DNA of 64,000 nucleotides from Neomesorhizobium albiziae. GTDB lineage: Bacteria > Pseudomonadota > Alphaproteobacteria > Rhizobiales > Rhizobiaceae. A program made the position numbers and the translations under genes. Below the pieces are notes generated by a model, which saw only the letters and a program-made list of their open reading frames with translations, was not told the DNA's origin and made no database searches. The DNA is taken from assembly GCF_900114255.1 (NCBI RefSeq), contig NZ_FOSL01000007.1, positions 182,726 through 246,725 of the forward strand. The letters run 5' to 3'. Shown in pieces: positions 39,572-47,485 of this stretch; position 1 is the stretch's first letter, and each line of letters opens with the position of its first letter.

Positions 39572-40825
39572 TTATCCGCTGTAGTCGCGCTCGTCGGAAA
39601 TGACCTTGCCGTCATTGGGCAGCGAACCGGCTTCGGCCAGCACCACGCCGCCGCCCATCCTCGTGATTTCGCGCAGCGACGCCTCCACCGGCTTCAGCTC
39701 GATCGGGTGACCGCTAGCCGGCTCCACATGTAGCGTCATGGCGTCGCGTTCGCCGTCGCGCACCACCACCAGACGCGCCTTGGCGACTTCGGGATGACGG
39801 CGCACGATCTCGGCGATCTGCTTGGGGTCGACGAACATGCCCTTGACCTTGGTGCGCTGGTCGGCGCGGCCCATCCAGCCCTTGATCCTGGTGTTGGTGC
39901 GCCCGCAGGGCGAGCGGCCGGGCAGCACCGCCGACAGGTCGCCGGTGCCGAGCCGCACCAGCGGGTAGTCGGGGTTGAAGCTGGTGACGACGAGTTCGCC
40001 GACTTCGCCTTCCGGAACCGGGTCGCCGGTGCCGGGGCGCACGATCTCGACGATCAGGTTTTCGTTGACCACCATGCCGGGGTGGGGCGTGCCGTCCTCA
40101 GCCGCCGTCTCGTAGGCGATGACGCCGAATTCGGCGGTGGCGTAGCATTGCAGCACCGTCACGCCGCGCCCGGCATATTCGGCGCGCAGCGACGGAAACA
40201 GCGCGCCCGCCGAAACGAGGCCAAGGCGGAAGCAGGAAAGGTCCTTGCCCATCTCGCCGGCCCGGTCGAGCATCACTTTCAGGAAGTCCGGCGTGCCGCA
40301 ATAGACGGAGGGCCTCAGCGTTGCCGCCGCCTCCACCTGCATGTCGGTGTTGCCGGTGCCGGCCGGGAATACCATGCAGCCCAGCGCGCGCGCGCCTTCG
40401 TCGAGGATGAAGCCGCCGGGCGTCATGTGGTAGGCGAAGGCGTTGTGGACGATGTCGCCGGGGCGGATGCCTGCTGCGTGGAAGGCGCGCGCCGAGGCCC
40501 AGGGATCGGCGCCGAGACCTTGCGGTTCCCACAAGGGCCCCGGCGACTGGAAAACACGGCCACCCTTCAGGGCAGCAAGATTGGCGAAACCGCCGAAAGG
40601 CGGATTTTCGGCCTGGAATGCCATCAGTTCGGTTTTGCGCAGCACCGGCAGGGCCGCAAGCTGCGCCCGGTCGCCGACGGCATCGAGGTCGACGCCCGCC
40701 AGCCATTTTGCCAGTCCCGGCGCGTTGGCCGATGCTTTCCTTAGAAATTCCGGCAGGCGGGCAAAGAGATCGCGCTCCCGCTCGGCCGGATCGCGCATTT
40801 CCAGTGCGTCGTAAGATACGCTCAT
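39572..40825 (-). CDS. PaaK-like AMP-dependent CoA ligase
   Basis: The 417-residue adenylate-forming enzyme resembles phenylacetate-CoA ligase. Motifs are FQSPGPLWEPQG (P-loop-like position, without the usual SSGTTG), AFAYHMTPGGFI, YATAEFGVIAYE and the hinge RIKGWMGRADQRTKVKGMFV. The altered nucleotide loop matches a subgroup of PaaK-like proteins found in alphaproteobacteria. The acid substrate is unknown and no paa genes are nearby. GGAGGGAC upstream supports ATG 40825. Confidence 0.85.
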   Translation of the reverse strand: MSVSYDALEMRDPAERERDLFARLPEFLRKASANAPGLAKWLAGVDLDAVGDRAQLAALPVLRKTELMAFQAENPPFGGFANLAALKGGRVFQSPGPLWEPQGLGADPWASARAFHAAGIRPGDIVHNAFAYHMTPGGFILDEGARALGCMVFPAGTGNTDMQVEAAATLRPSVYCGTPDFLKVMLDRAGEMGKDLSCFRLGLVSAGALFPSLRAEYAGRGVTVLQCYATAEFGVIAYETAAEDGTPHPGMVVNENLIVEIVRPGTGDPVPEGEVGELVVTSFNPDYPLVRLGTGDLSAVLPGRSPCGRTNTRIKGWMGRADQRTKVKGMFVDPKQIAEIVRRHPEVAKARLVVVRDGERDAMTLHVEPASGHPIELKPVEASLREITRMGGGVVLAEAGSLPNDGKVISDERDYSG

Positions 40826-40978
40826 CCGGCTTTGTCCCTCCCCGGTCGATGCCGTTTATGGCAACGGGGAGGCAATGACGCAAGCGCCGCCACAGCGTTT
40901 CCAGCACGTGGCGGCGCGAGGCGTATGCGCTGTTCAGCCGCCATTTGCAGGCAGGCATCACCTGAATATCAAGATACC

Positions 40979-41362
40979 CTAGGAAACGGCTCTCGGACGG
41001 CGGGTCAGCACGAAGGTCTGGCCGGCGGAACTGGTGCAGTTGAGCTGGTCGGGCGAAGCCAGCGCGCAATTCACATTGGTGGTCGTCTGGCGGATCAGCG
41101 AAATCACGGTGATTTCCACGGTGCGCGCATCGGCCATGCGATAGCTGCCGTCGGCAAGCTTGTTGCCTGTGTCGGTGGCCACCGTCTCGAAGACGCCGCC
41201 GGAGAAACGGGAGACCGCCACACCATCGGTGCTCAGCCATTCGCCTTCAACCGAAGGCGCCCGACCAAAACCGCCGCCGCCCGGCCCGCCGCTCATGCAG
41301 CCGGCCAGCAAGGCAACCGCCGAAAGCGTGCCGGCCGAAAATAGTCCGCGCGCTGTGAACAT
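40979..41362 (-). CDS. omp10: Omp10-like outer-membrane lipoprotein
   Basis: A 127-residue lipoprotein: signal and lipobox (GTLSAVALLAGC, Cys22), a short Gly-rich linker, then a beta-rich domain starting SVEGEWLSTDGVAVSRFSGG. The C-terminal VNCALASPDQLNCTSSAGQT is very close to Brucella Omp10 as I remember it. Omp10 is an immunogenic outer-membrane lipoprotein of unknown mechanism. GGAGAG lies before ATG 41362. Confidence 0.85.
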   Translation of the reverse strand: MFTARGLFSAGTLSAVALLAGCMSGGPGGGGFGRAPSVEGEWLSTDGVAVSRFSGGVFETVATDTGNKLADGSYRMADARTVEITVISLIRQTTTNVNCALASPDQLNCTSSAGQTFVLTRRPRAVS

Positions 41363-41449
41363 CGTTTCAATCCTCTCCTCAGTCCGCCCCTGTTCAATCG
41401 CCTGATTTCAGGGCGATTGCAAGGCATACTACCGTTGCGTCAAACGCAT

Positions 41450-41483
41450 GGAGCCCGGTTCCGACCAACCGGAACCGGGCTCC
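41450..41483. terminator. 14-bp perfect hairpin after the homospermidine synthase gene
   Basis: GGAGCCCGGTTCCG / CGGAACCGGGCTCC around ACCAAC, between the hss stop and the omp10 start (both minus strand). It is likely a terminator for hss although a clear U-run is missing on that strand. Confidence 0.75.
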
Positions 41484-41545
41484 AACTTATTGTTTTTCTT
41501 CGATCTTGTCCGAAACCCGGCTCAACTTGTCCGGGAGCGCGCCCT

Positions 41546-42991
41546 CTAACGAACGAGAATGTTGCGGAACTGCCACGGGTCCTTGGCGTCGATGTCCTCG
41601 GCAAACAGTCCCGGCCGGCCATCGATCGGCGTCCAGTCGGTGTAGTAGCCTTTGACCGGCCCGAGATACGGCAACTGCACTTCGAGGCAGCGGCGGTAAT
41701 CCATTTCGTCGGCTTCGACGATGCCGGCTTGCGGGTTCTCCAGCGCCCAGACCATGCCGGCGAGTACGGCCGAGGTGACCTGCATGCCGGTGGCGTTCTG
41801 GTAGGGCGCCAGAGCGCGGGCCTCATCCAGCGTCAGCTGCGAGCCGTACCAGTAGGCGTTCTTCTTGTGGCCGTAGAGCAGCACGCCGAGTTCGTCGGAG
41901 CCATCGACCAGTTCGTTCTCGTCGAGCACGTGGAAGGTCTCTTGCGCCTTGCCGGTCGCACCGAAAATCTCGTGCAGCGACAGCACGGCGTCGTTGCAGG
42001 GATGGTAGGCGTAGTGGCAGGTCGGGCGATAGCTCACCTCGCCCTTCTTGTCGCGCACGGTGAAGAAATCGGCAATCGAGATCGCCTCGTTGTGGGTGAC
42101 CAGGAAGCCATATTGCGCACCGGGCGTCGGGCACCAGGTGCGCACCCGCGTGTTGGCACCGGCCTGTTCGAGAAAAATACCCGCCTTGGAGCCATTCTTG
42201 TGCTTCTTGCCATTCTTGGGCATCCATTTCTCGTGCGTACCCCAGCCGAGTTCGGCCGGTTGCATGCCCTCGGAGATGAAACCCTCGACCGACCAGGTGT
42301 TCCAGAAGGCATTCATCGGCTTCGGCTTCTTGGTGCGCTGGGTGTCGCGCTCGGCAATGTGGATGCCCTTGACGCCGGCCTTCTTCATCAGTTTGGCCCA
42401 GCCTTGACGATCGTCCTGGGCGGGCTCCTTGAAGTCGATCTTCAGGTCCTTGGCGAGATTGAGCAGCGCCTGCTTGACGAACCAGGAGACCATGCCGGGA
42501 TTGGCCCCGCAGGTGGAGATCGCGGTGGCGCCGCCGGGGTTCTTGCGCTTTTCCTCCAGCAGCGTTTCGCGCAGCGCATAGTTGGTGCGCGAGGCGTTGT
42601 CGGCCTTGGCGTCGAAATAGAAGCCGAGCCACGGCTCGACCACGGTGTCGATGTAGAGCACGCCGAGCTCGCGGCAGAAGCGCATCAGGTCGACGGAGCC
42701 GGTGTCGACCGAGAGGTTGACGCAGAAGCCCTGGCCGCCGCCCTTGGTCAGCAGCGGCTTCAGAAGCTTCTTGTAATTCTTCTTGGTGACCGCTTCGTGC
42801 ACGAAGGCGATGCCGCGATCGTCGAGCAGCTTGCGGTCGGTATCGCGCGGGTCGACGACCGTCATGCGCGACTTGTCGAATTTGAAATGGCGTTCGATGA
42901 GGGGAAGCGTTCCGCGGCCGATCGAGCCGAAGCCGATCATCACGACGGGACCGGTAATTTCACCGTACACAGGCCATTTTTCATTCGCCAT
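41546..42991 (-). CDS. hss: Homospermidine synthase
   Basis: The 481-residue enzyme makes sym-homospermidine from two putrescines (or putrescine and spermidine) with NAD as catalytic hydride carrier. The Rossmann motif VVMIGFGSIGRGTLPLIERH is at about residues 16-35, followed by STCGANPGMVSWFVKQALL and the conserved WCPTPGAQYGFLVTHNEAIS segment. Homospermidine is a main polyamine of rhizobia. ATG 42991 (MANEKWPVYG) is used with GGAG upstream; the frame opens four codons earlier. Confidence 0.93.
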   Translation of the reverse strand: MANEKWPVYGEITGPVVMIGFGSIGRGTLPLIERHFKFDKSRMTVVDPRDTDRKLLDDRGIAFVHEAVTKKNYKKLLKPLLTKGGGQGFCVNLSVDTGSVDLMRFCRELGVLYIDTVVEPWLGFYFDAKADNASRTNYALRETLLEEKRKNPGGATAISTCGANPGMVSWFVKQALLNLAKDLKIDFKEPAQDDRQGWAKLMKKAGVKGIHIAERDTQRTKKPKPMNAFWNTWSVEGFISEGMQPAELGWGTHEKWMPKNGKKHKNGSKAGIFLEQAGANTRVRTWCPTPGAQYGFLVTHNEAISIADFFTVRDKKGEVSYRPTCHYAYHPCNDAVLSLHEIFGATGKAQETFHVLDENELVDGSDELGVLLYGHKKNAYWYGSQLTLDEARALAPYQNATGMQVTSAVLAGMVWALENPQAGIVEADEMDYRRCLEVQLPYLGPVKGYYTDWTPIDGRPGLFAEDIDAKDPWQFRNILVR

Positions 42992-43119
42992 TTTCGGGGG
43001 CACTCCTTCTCTTTTTCAAAAATTAGCTAGGCTTTTCGCAAAACAACCGGGCCCCGATGGCCCGGCTGTTGCAGCTAAACCATACAGGCTTGTCACAATA
43101 AAGCGAATCTACGCTGGCC

Positions 43120-44070
43120 TTACTGGCCGCGCGCGCCTTCCCCCACAAGGGAAGGAGGAAGCGCGGTCGCCGCCATCTCGTTGAGATACTCGACCAGCCG
43201 GTCGCGGTCGGCGGTCAGGCCCTTGTAGTCGAGCTGCGCGGTATCGAGGCCGGAAAGCTGCCCGGCGAAGGACGAGGCGAGCGCCGCGCGGTCGGGATGC
43301 CGGGCCAGCACCCCCAGCGGATCGAGATAGATGCGGATGGTGAAGAGGATGTCGCCTGATCTCGGCAGCTTGCGCAGCGTCTGGCGTTCGACCCGGATGA
43401 AGGCGCTGGCGAAATCGGCGTCGCCGGCGAATTTCGAGGGGCGCTTCCCGGCGCGTTCGTCGCGCTGCCGGCCGGACAGCGGGTGGTAGAGGTCGGCATT
43501 GGCCTGCAGCGACCAGTTCCAGCGCTGCACCGGCTGCGCCAGCCTGTCGAACATGCGCACGATCAGTTCGTTCATGCGCGTGCCCTGGCCGAAATCTGGA
43601 ACCGGGCCGTGGATCTCGTGCAGCGGCTTGCCGAATTTTTCCTCTAGCGACCACGAGGAAGGAAAGCACAGCGAACCGGCGGCCAGCCGCCAGTCGCTTT
43701 CGCCCTTGCGCATCAGGATCAGGTCTTCCTGGACGAGCATGGAGGCCGTGCGCAGCGGCGCAATGTCCGTCGCGGCCATCATCGGCTCCAACTGGGCGTC
43801 AACGCGCCTGCGCACGGATCCGCCTGGATCGAGGCGCGTATGCTCGGCGGCAAGATGGTCCACGATCAGGTCGAGCACTTCCTGCTGCGCGTCACGCGTC
43901 TGCGGCTCCTCGACGAAGACAAGCCCGGGAATCTCGGCGTAAAGCCTCGCCTTCTCGGCGAGATAGGCGTCGTAATGCGCGTCGACCTCGATCCAGTCCT
44001 TCAGGTCGAGCTGCTTCAGGCCGATGGTGAACGGCTTCGACGAGCCGTCATAAGGTGTATGGGCAATCAT
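43120..44070 (-). CDS. Haem-dependent oxidative N-demethylase family protein (DUF3445)
   Basis: The 316-residue protein belongs to the DUF3445 family, some of which are haem-dependent oxidative N-demethylases acting on dimethylamine. Seen here are HTPYDGSSKPFTIGLKQLDL at the start, LAAGSLCFPSSWSLEEKFGK in the middle, and a LRKLPRSGDILFTIRIYLDP block. The ATG at 44070 is chosen because family members start just before HTPYDG; the frame continues upstream to 44550 without family sequence. The last dozen residues are encoded by a palindromic repeat (GTGGGGGAAGG region). Confidence 0.85.
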   Translation of the reverse strand: MIAHTPYDGSSKPFTIGLKQLDLKDWIEVDAHYDAYLAEKARLYAEIPGLVFVEEPQTRDAQQEVLDLIVDHLAAEHTRLDPGGSVRRRVDAQLEPMMAATDIAPLRTASMLVQEDLILMRKGESDWRLAAGSLCFPSSWSLEEKFGKPLHEIHGPVPDFGQGTRMNELIVRMFDRLAQPVQRWNWSLQANADLYHPLSGRQRDERAGKRPSKFAGDADFASAFIRVERQTLRKLPRSGDILFTIRIYLDPLGVLARHPDRAALASSFAGQLSGLDTAQLDYKGLTADRDRLVEYLNEMAATALPPSLVGEGARGQ

Positions 44071-44503
44071 GCTGGCGGCGAACTGGTTGAGAAGGAACCC
44101 CAGGCAATCAGTCTTGGTATCGCGCAATTCGGGGCAGCGCGAGCCGTATTTAATGGCTTGAATCGTGTGCAGGAAGCAACCCGGCGGCGTGGCTTGGGCG
44201 GGGGGTGAGGTGAAGCGCACGTCCGCCGGGTTAAGAACCGAAGCCTCTGGCAATGAGACTTCGGGCACGAACCGCAGGTTTGTGCCCGCGTTGTTCTTCC
44301 GTGTGTGCCTGTAGAATGAGTAAGGCTGGCACAGTCTTGGTTCGATCGACGCGCTCTTTGTCACGGAAAGCGACCGCGAGCTTTCGAGTGTTCCGGGCGA
44401 AGAACCTCGACGAAGGTGCGATCCACGGACTCTGAAGATCGACACGAACAACGACATTTTTATCATTTTGGAACAGGGTATGGTGTTCCATAAAGAACAG
44501 ATT
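44071..44503. other. Intergenic region between the DUF3445 and Crp/Fnr genes
   Basis: A 433-bp gap. Short open frames exist on both strands but none shows a family motif or a good ribosome-binding site. I see no hairpin or repeat of note. Confidence 0.5.
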
Positions 44504-45184
44504 TCAATATTTCCGAATCTTGATACGCGGATTTTCGTGTGAAACCACATTCAACAGAGAATTATGGACCTCCAATTCTCCGTTGTACTCGATGAAGCCG
44601 AGTTTTCGGAATTTATTCATGAAAGTGCACACACGCGATCTTGTCGTTCCGACCATCTCGGCGAGCGTCTCCTGGCTTAGTTTACCTATGACACGTTGCG
44701 GCTCGCCCTCCTTGCCGAAATTCGCCATGAGGAGGAGCAATCTTGCCAGGCGCTTCTCGCTTGAGTTGAAATGCTGGTCCACCAAATCCTCCTCGACCCG
44801 CGCGTTCCTGGCCAGCAGAAACGACATGAACATTGCGGAGAATTCCGGTTCGTCGCGGAGAACGCGTGTAATTGAAGCCTTGTCGAGTCGTGTAATGACG
44901 CAATCCGTGATTGCAGACACCGTCGCCAGGCGCAGTTCCTGGCCCGTCAGGCAGCCTTCGCCGAAAAAGTCCCCGCTTCCTTGGATGGCGACCACCGCCT
45001 CCTTGCCTTGCGTGGACACGACGAAGACTTTGACGGTGCCTTTCTGGATATAGAAGACTGAATCCGCCGGGTCGCCCTGCGAGAAGATTTTCTGGTTCTT
45101 GCTGTACGTCGTGACAGTCTTGCCGCTATCCACCGTGTTAAGGAAAACTTTCGTATCGAACGGACGCGTCTTAGGCTTTGTCAT
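44504..45184 (-). CDS. Crp/Fnr-family transcriptional regulator
   Basis: The 226-residue regulator has an N-terminal cyclic-nucleotide-binding-like beta-roll (KIFSQGDPADSVFYIQKGTV and GSGDFFGEGCLTGQELRLAT), a dimer helix, and a C-terminal winged helix (LSQETLAEMVGTTRSRVCTF then MNKFRKLGFIEY). The Fnr N-terminal Cys cluster is absent, so direct oxygen sensing by Fe-S is unlikely. ATG 45184 has GGGAG upstream. A perfect palindrome lies 60 bp upstream and may be an autoregulatory site. Confidence 0.88.
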   Translation of the reverse strand: MTKPKTRPFDTKVFLNTVDSGKTVTTYSKNQKIFSQGDPADSVFYIQKGTVKVFVVSTQGKEAVVAIQGSGDFFGEGCLTGQELRLATVSAITDCVITRLDKASITRVLRDEPEFSAMFMSFLLARNARVEEDLVDQHFNSSEKRLARLLLLMANFGKEGEPQRVIGKLSQETLAEMVGTTRSRVCTFMNKFRKLGFIEYNGELEVHNSLLNVVSHENPRIKIRKY

Positions 45185-45243
45185 GCCACGCTCCCCTTCT
45201 TGTAAGGCGAAGTGATACTGTAACCTACTGTGATATTGCAGGG

Positions 45244-45257
45244 AAATCACGTGATTT
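45244..45257. promoter_or_regulatory. 14-bp perfect palindrome upstream of the Crp/Fnr gene
   Basis: AAATCACGTGATTT, 60 bp upstream of the regulator start codon. Its half-site ATCAC resembles half of a Crp site but the spacing is not the normal 6 bp. It is a possible operator. Confidence 0.45.
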
Positions 45258-45357
45258 GACTGTAGCGTTACTTATCTCTACATGGGCGAATTTTGGCGTG
45301 CCAAAGTCCATTTTCCGAGGCGATCTTCGCGAGCATCCACGATGTGTTGTTCAGCAT

Positions 45358-45452
45358 CGCCCCCTCATCCCCGCCGCAACGCTGACGTCCCTCTCATCCC
45401 GTCCTGAGCTTGTCCCGAAGGGTTACGGGAGAGCACCCGGGCGAGGGGCGGC
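45358..45452. repeat. GC-rich compound repeat
   Basis: CGCCCCCTCATCCCCGCC and a GGGCGAGGGGCG mirror at the other end, with CCCGTCCTGAGCTTGTCCCG between. It has the layout of a C-rich palindrome carrying an inserted unit. Confidence 0.45.
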
Positions 45453-45495
45453 ACTGCTGTCAATTCAAGGTGAGCGTTCGGCTGGATCGGAATAT

Positions 45496-46158
45496 CTAGG
45501 CGACCCGCGCCGGAATCAGCCCCCTCAGCGAATTGCCGACAAAAACCGCCTTGGCCGATTTCAGGTCTTCGAAGCTGAAAACCGCCTCCTGCGACTTGCC
45601 CTCGTCCAGCAGTTCGCCGCGCAAGATGCCGGGCAGCAGGCCGCAGTCGAGGCGGGGCGTCAAAAGCACGCCGTCGCCGAAATCGGCGAAGACGTTGGTG
45701 ATGGTGCCTTCGCACAATTCGCCGCGCTCATTGGCGAGCAGAACCTCGTCGGCTTGGCTGGCCAGATATTCGGCGCGGGCCCGCACATAGATGTCGCGCC
45801 GGCTGGTCTTGTGGCGCAGCAGCGTGTCGGTGGATGAGAGCCGCACCCGCGCCAGCCTGAGCTTCCACACCTTGCCCGCGGCGAGCGGTTCGTAAGGTTG
45901 CGCCGAGGCCGACGCCTTGCCGTCGCGCGGCAGCACCAGGCGGGTGCGCATCGGCGTGGCGGAGCGGCCGACGGCGCCCGCCAGCGCTTCGCCGACAGTC
46001 TGCGGGTCGCAGGCAAAGCCGAGTTCGGCCGCCGAGGCGTAAAGCCGCGCCAGATGCCGGTCGAGCCGGACAAAGCCGCCCCCGGGCTCCCAGCGCAAGG
46101 TTTCGATCAGCTCGAAACCGGCACCGTGCCCGTCGCGAAGCGGGCTTTCAGCAGGCAT
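45496..46158 (-). CDS. pabC: Aminotransferase class IV, probable aminodeoxychorismate lyase
   Basis: The 220-residue PLP enzyme has the class IV pattern: GFELIETLRWEPGGGFVRLD at the N-terminus, LRHKTSRRDIYVRARAE with the catalytic Lys (HKTS), DEVLLANERGELCEGTITNV, and LLPGILRGELLDEG. Next to pabB it should release pyruvate from aminodeoxychorismate to give 4-aminobenzoate for folate. ATG 46158 overlaps pabB by 52 bp; other starts are possible because the start region is not distinctive. Confidence 0.85.
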   Translation of the reverse strand: MPAESPLRDGHGAGFELIETLRWEPGGGFVRLDRHLARLYASAAELGFACDPQTVGEALAGAVGRSATPMRTRLVLPRDGKASASAQPYEPLAAGKVWKLRLARVRLSSTDTLLRHKTSRRDIYVRARAEYLASQADEVLLANERGELCEGTITNVFADFGDGVLLTPRLDCGLLPGILRGELLDEGKSQEAVFSFEDLKSAKAVFVGNSLRGLIPARVA

Positions 46159-47255
46159 TCGGCATATTCCTCCTCGGCCGACGAATCGAAGACGACGCCG
46201 CCGCCGATATTGTAGACGGCCTCGCCGTCGGGATGCAGCGTGATGGTGCGGATGGCGACGTTGAAGCGCATGCGGCCACCTGGGGCGATCCAGCCGACGG
46301 CGCCGCAATAGGCGTCGCGCGGCGCGGTTTCGAGCTGACGCAATATCTCCATGGCGCGGATTTTCGGCGCGCCGGTGATCGAACCGCACGGGAAGAGTGC
46401 GGCGAAGATGTCGCGGATCGTCAGGTCGGGCAACAGTTTGGCACGCACGCGGCTGACCATCTGGAAGACCGTCGGATAGGCCTCGATGCGGAAAAGCTCC
46501 GGCACGTCGAGCGTGCCGACCTCGGAGACCAGCGAGATGTCGTTGCGCAGGAGGTCGACGATCATGCGGTTCTCGGCCTGGTTCTTCGGGTCGTTGCGCA
46601 GGAACTCCCTGAGCTTGCGGTCCTCCTCCGGTGTCTTGCCGCGCGGTGCGGTGCCCTTCATCGGATGCGTCTCGATCCAGCCTTCGGCGTCGATGTCGAA
46701 GAAAAGCTCGGGCGAGCGCGACAGGACGACCGGGCCGCCGAGGCTGGCAAGCGCGCCGTATTTCACCGGCTGGCGGGCGGTCAGCGCGTCGAAGGCCGCC
46801 AGCGGCTCGCCCGACCATTGGGCATGGACCGGGAAGGTGAGGTTGGCCTGGTAGCAATCGCCCTCGCGCAGATGCCGGTGCACCCGGTCGAAGCGTTTCT
46901 TGTAGTCCTCGAACGACCATGCCGCATGCGGTTCGAAGATCGGCCCGTTGGTGGGGGTGGCGGCAAGCTGCGGCCGGTCGCGCTCGGACGGGCCGTCGAA
47001 AATGCCGAGGCAGGCGAGCGGCACGCGGCGATCCCCGGGCAGGAGAGGCGCGAGTTTCGGCTCCAGCAGGTAACCCGCCTCGTAGGAGAAATAGCCGGCC
47101 AGCCATTTGCCGGCATCGCGCGCCGCCTCGGCGGTTTCCAGCGCGGCATGGAAATCGGCCGGCGTTTCCGGCGCGAGTATCTGCAAGGGCGCTTCGAATA
47201 GCAGTTCGCGCCCGGCCGGATCGTCGCGGAACAGGATGAAGGGAGACGTTGGCAT
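46107..47255 (-). CDS. pabB: Aminodeoxychorismate synthase component I
   Basis: The 382-residue chorismate-utilising enzyme aminates chorismate to 4-amino-4-deoxychorismate. Motifs are GDCYQANLTF, ETHPMKGTAPRG (the Lys of the PIKGT site; here PMKGT), NRMIVDLLRNDI, SRVRAKL and FPCGSITGAPKIRAMEIL. MPTSPFILFRDD at 47255 is a good start; MTTN at 47270 is an alternative. It overlaps pabC, so the two products are probably coupled; some bacteria fuse them. Confidence 0.9.
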   Translation of the reverse strand: MPTSPFILFRDDPAGRELLFEAPLQILAPETPADFHAALETAEAARDAGKWLAGYFSYEAGYLLEPKLAPLLPGDRRVPLACLGIFDGPSERDRPQLAATPTNGPIFEPHAAWSFEDYKKRFDRVHRHLREGDCYQANLTFPVHAQWSGEPLAAFDALTARQPVKYGALASLGGPVVLSRSPELFFDIDAEGWIETHPMKGTAPRGKTPEEDRKLREFLRNDPKNQAENRMIVDLLRNDISLVSEVGTLDVPELFRIEAYPTVFQMVSRVRAKLLPDLTIRDIFAALFPCGSITGAPKIRAMEILRQLETAPRDAYCGAVGWIAPGGRMRFNVAIRTITLHPDGEAVYNIGGGVVFDSSAEEEYAECLLKARFATGTVPVSS

Positions 47256-47295
47256 GATGTTTGTTGTCATGCCCGCACAGGCAGCGCTTGACGTT

Positions 47296-47440
47296 GCCCC
47301 CCTCTGTCCTGCCGGACATCTCCCCCACAAGGGGGGAGATCAGCCTTATTCGAGATCGTTGCGCTTGAGGTTAGCTCAACCGGAAATGTCAGCCAATCTC
47401 CCCCCTTGTGGGGGAGATGTCCGGCAGGACAGAGGGGGGC
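47296..47440. repeat. Perfect 45-bp inverted repeat pair (REPIN-like)
   Basis: The arms at 47296-47340 and 47396-47440 are exact reverse complements and each holds an inner hairpin ATCTCCCCC / GGGGGAGAT and a GTCCGGCAGGAC stem. The 55-bp spacer has no gene. The pair lies between pabB and pepF and could act as a 3' stabiliser or terminator for pepF. Confidence 0.9.
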
Positions 47441-47485
47441 GCCAAGGAGCACTGACATATATGCCTGTCGAACCGGGATGAACCT

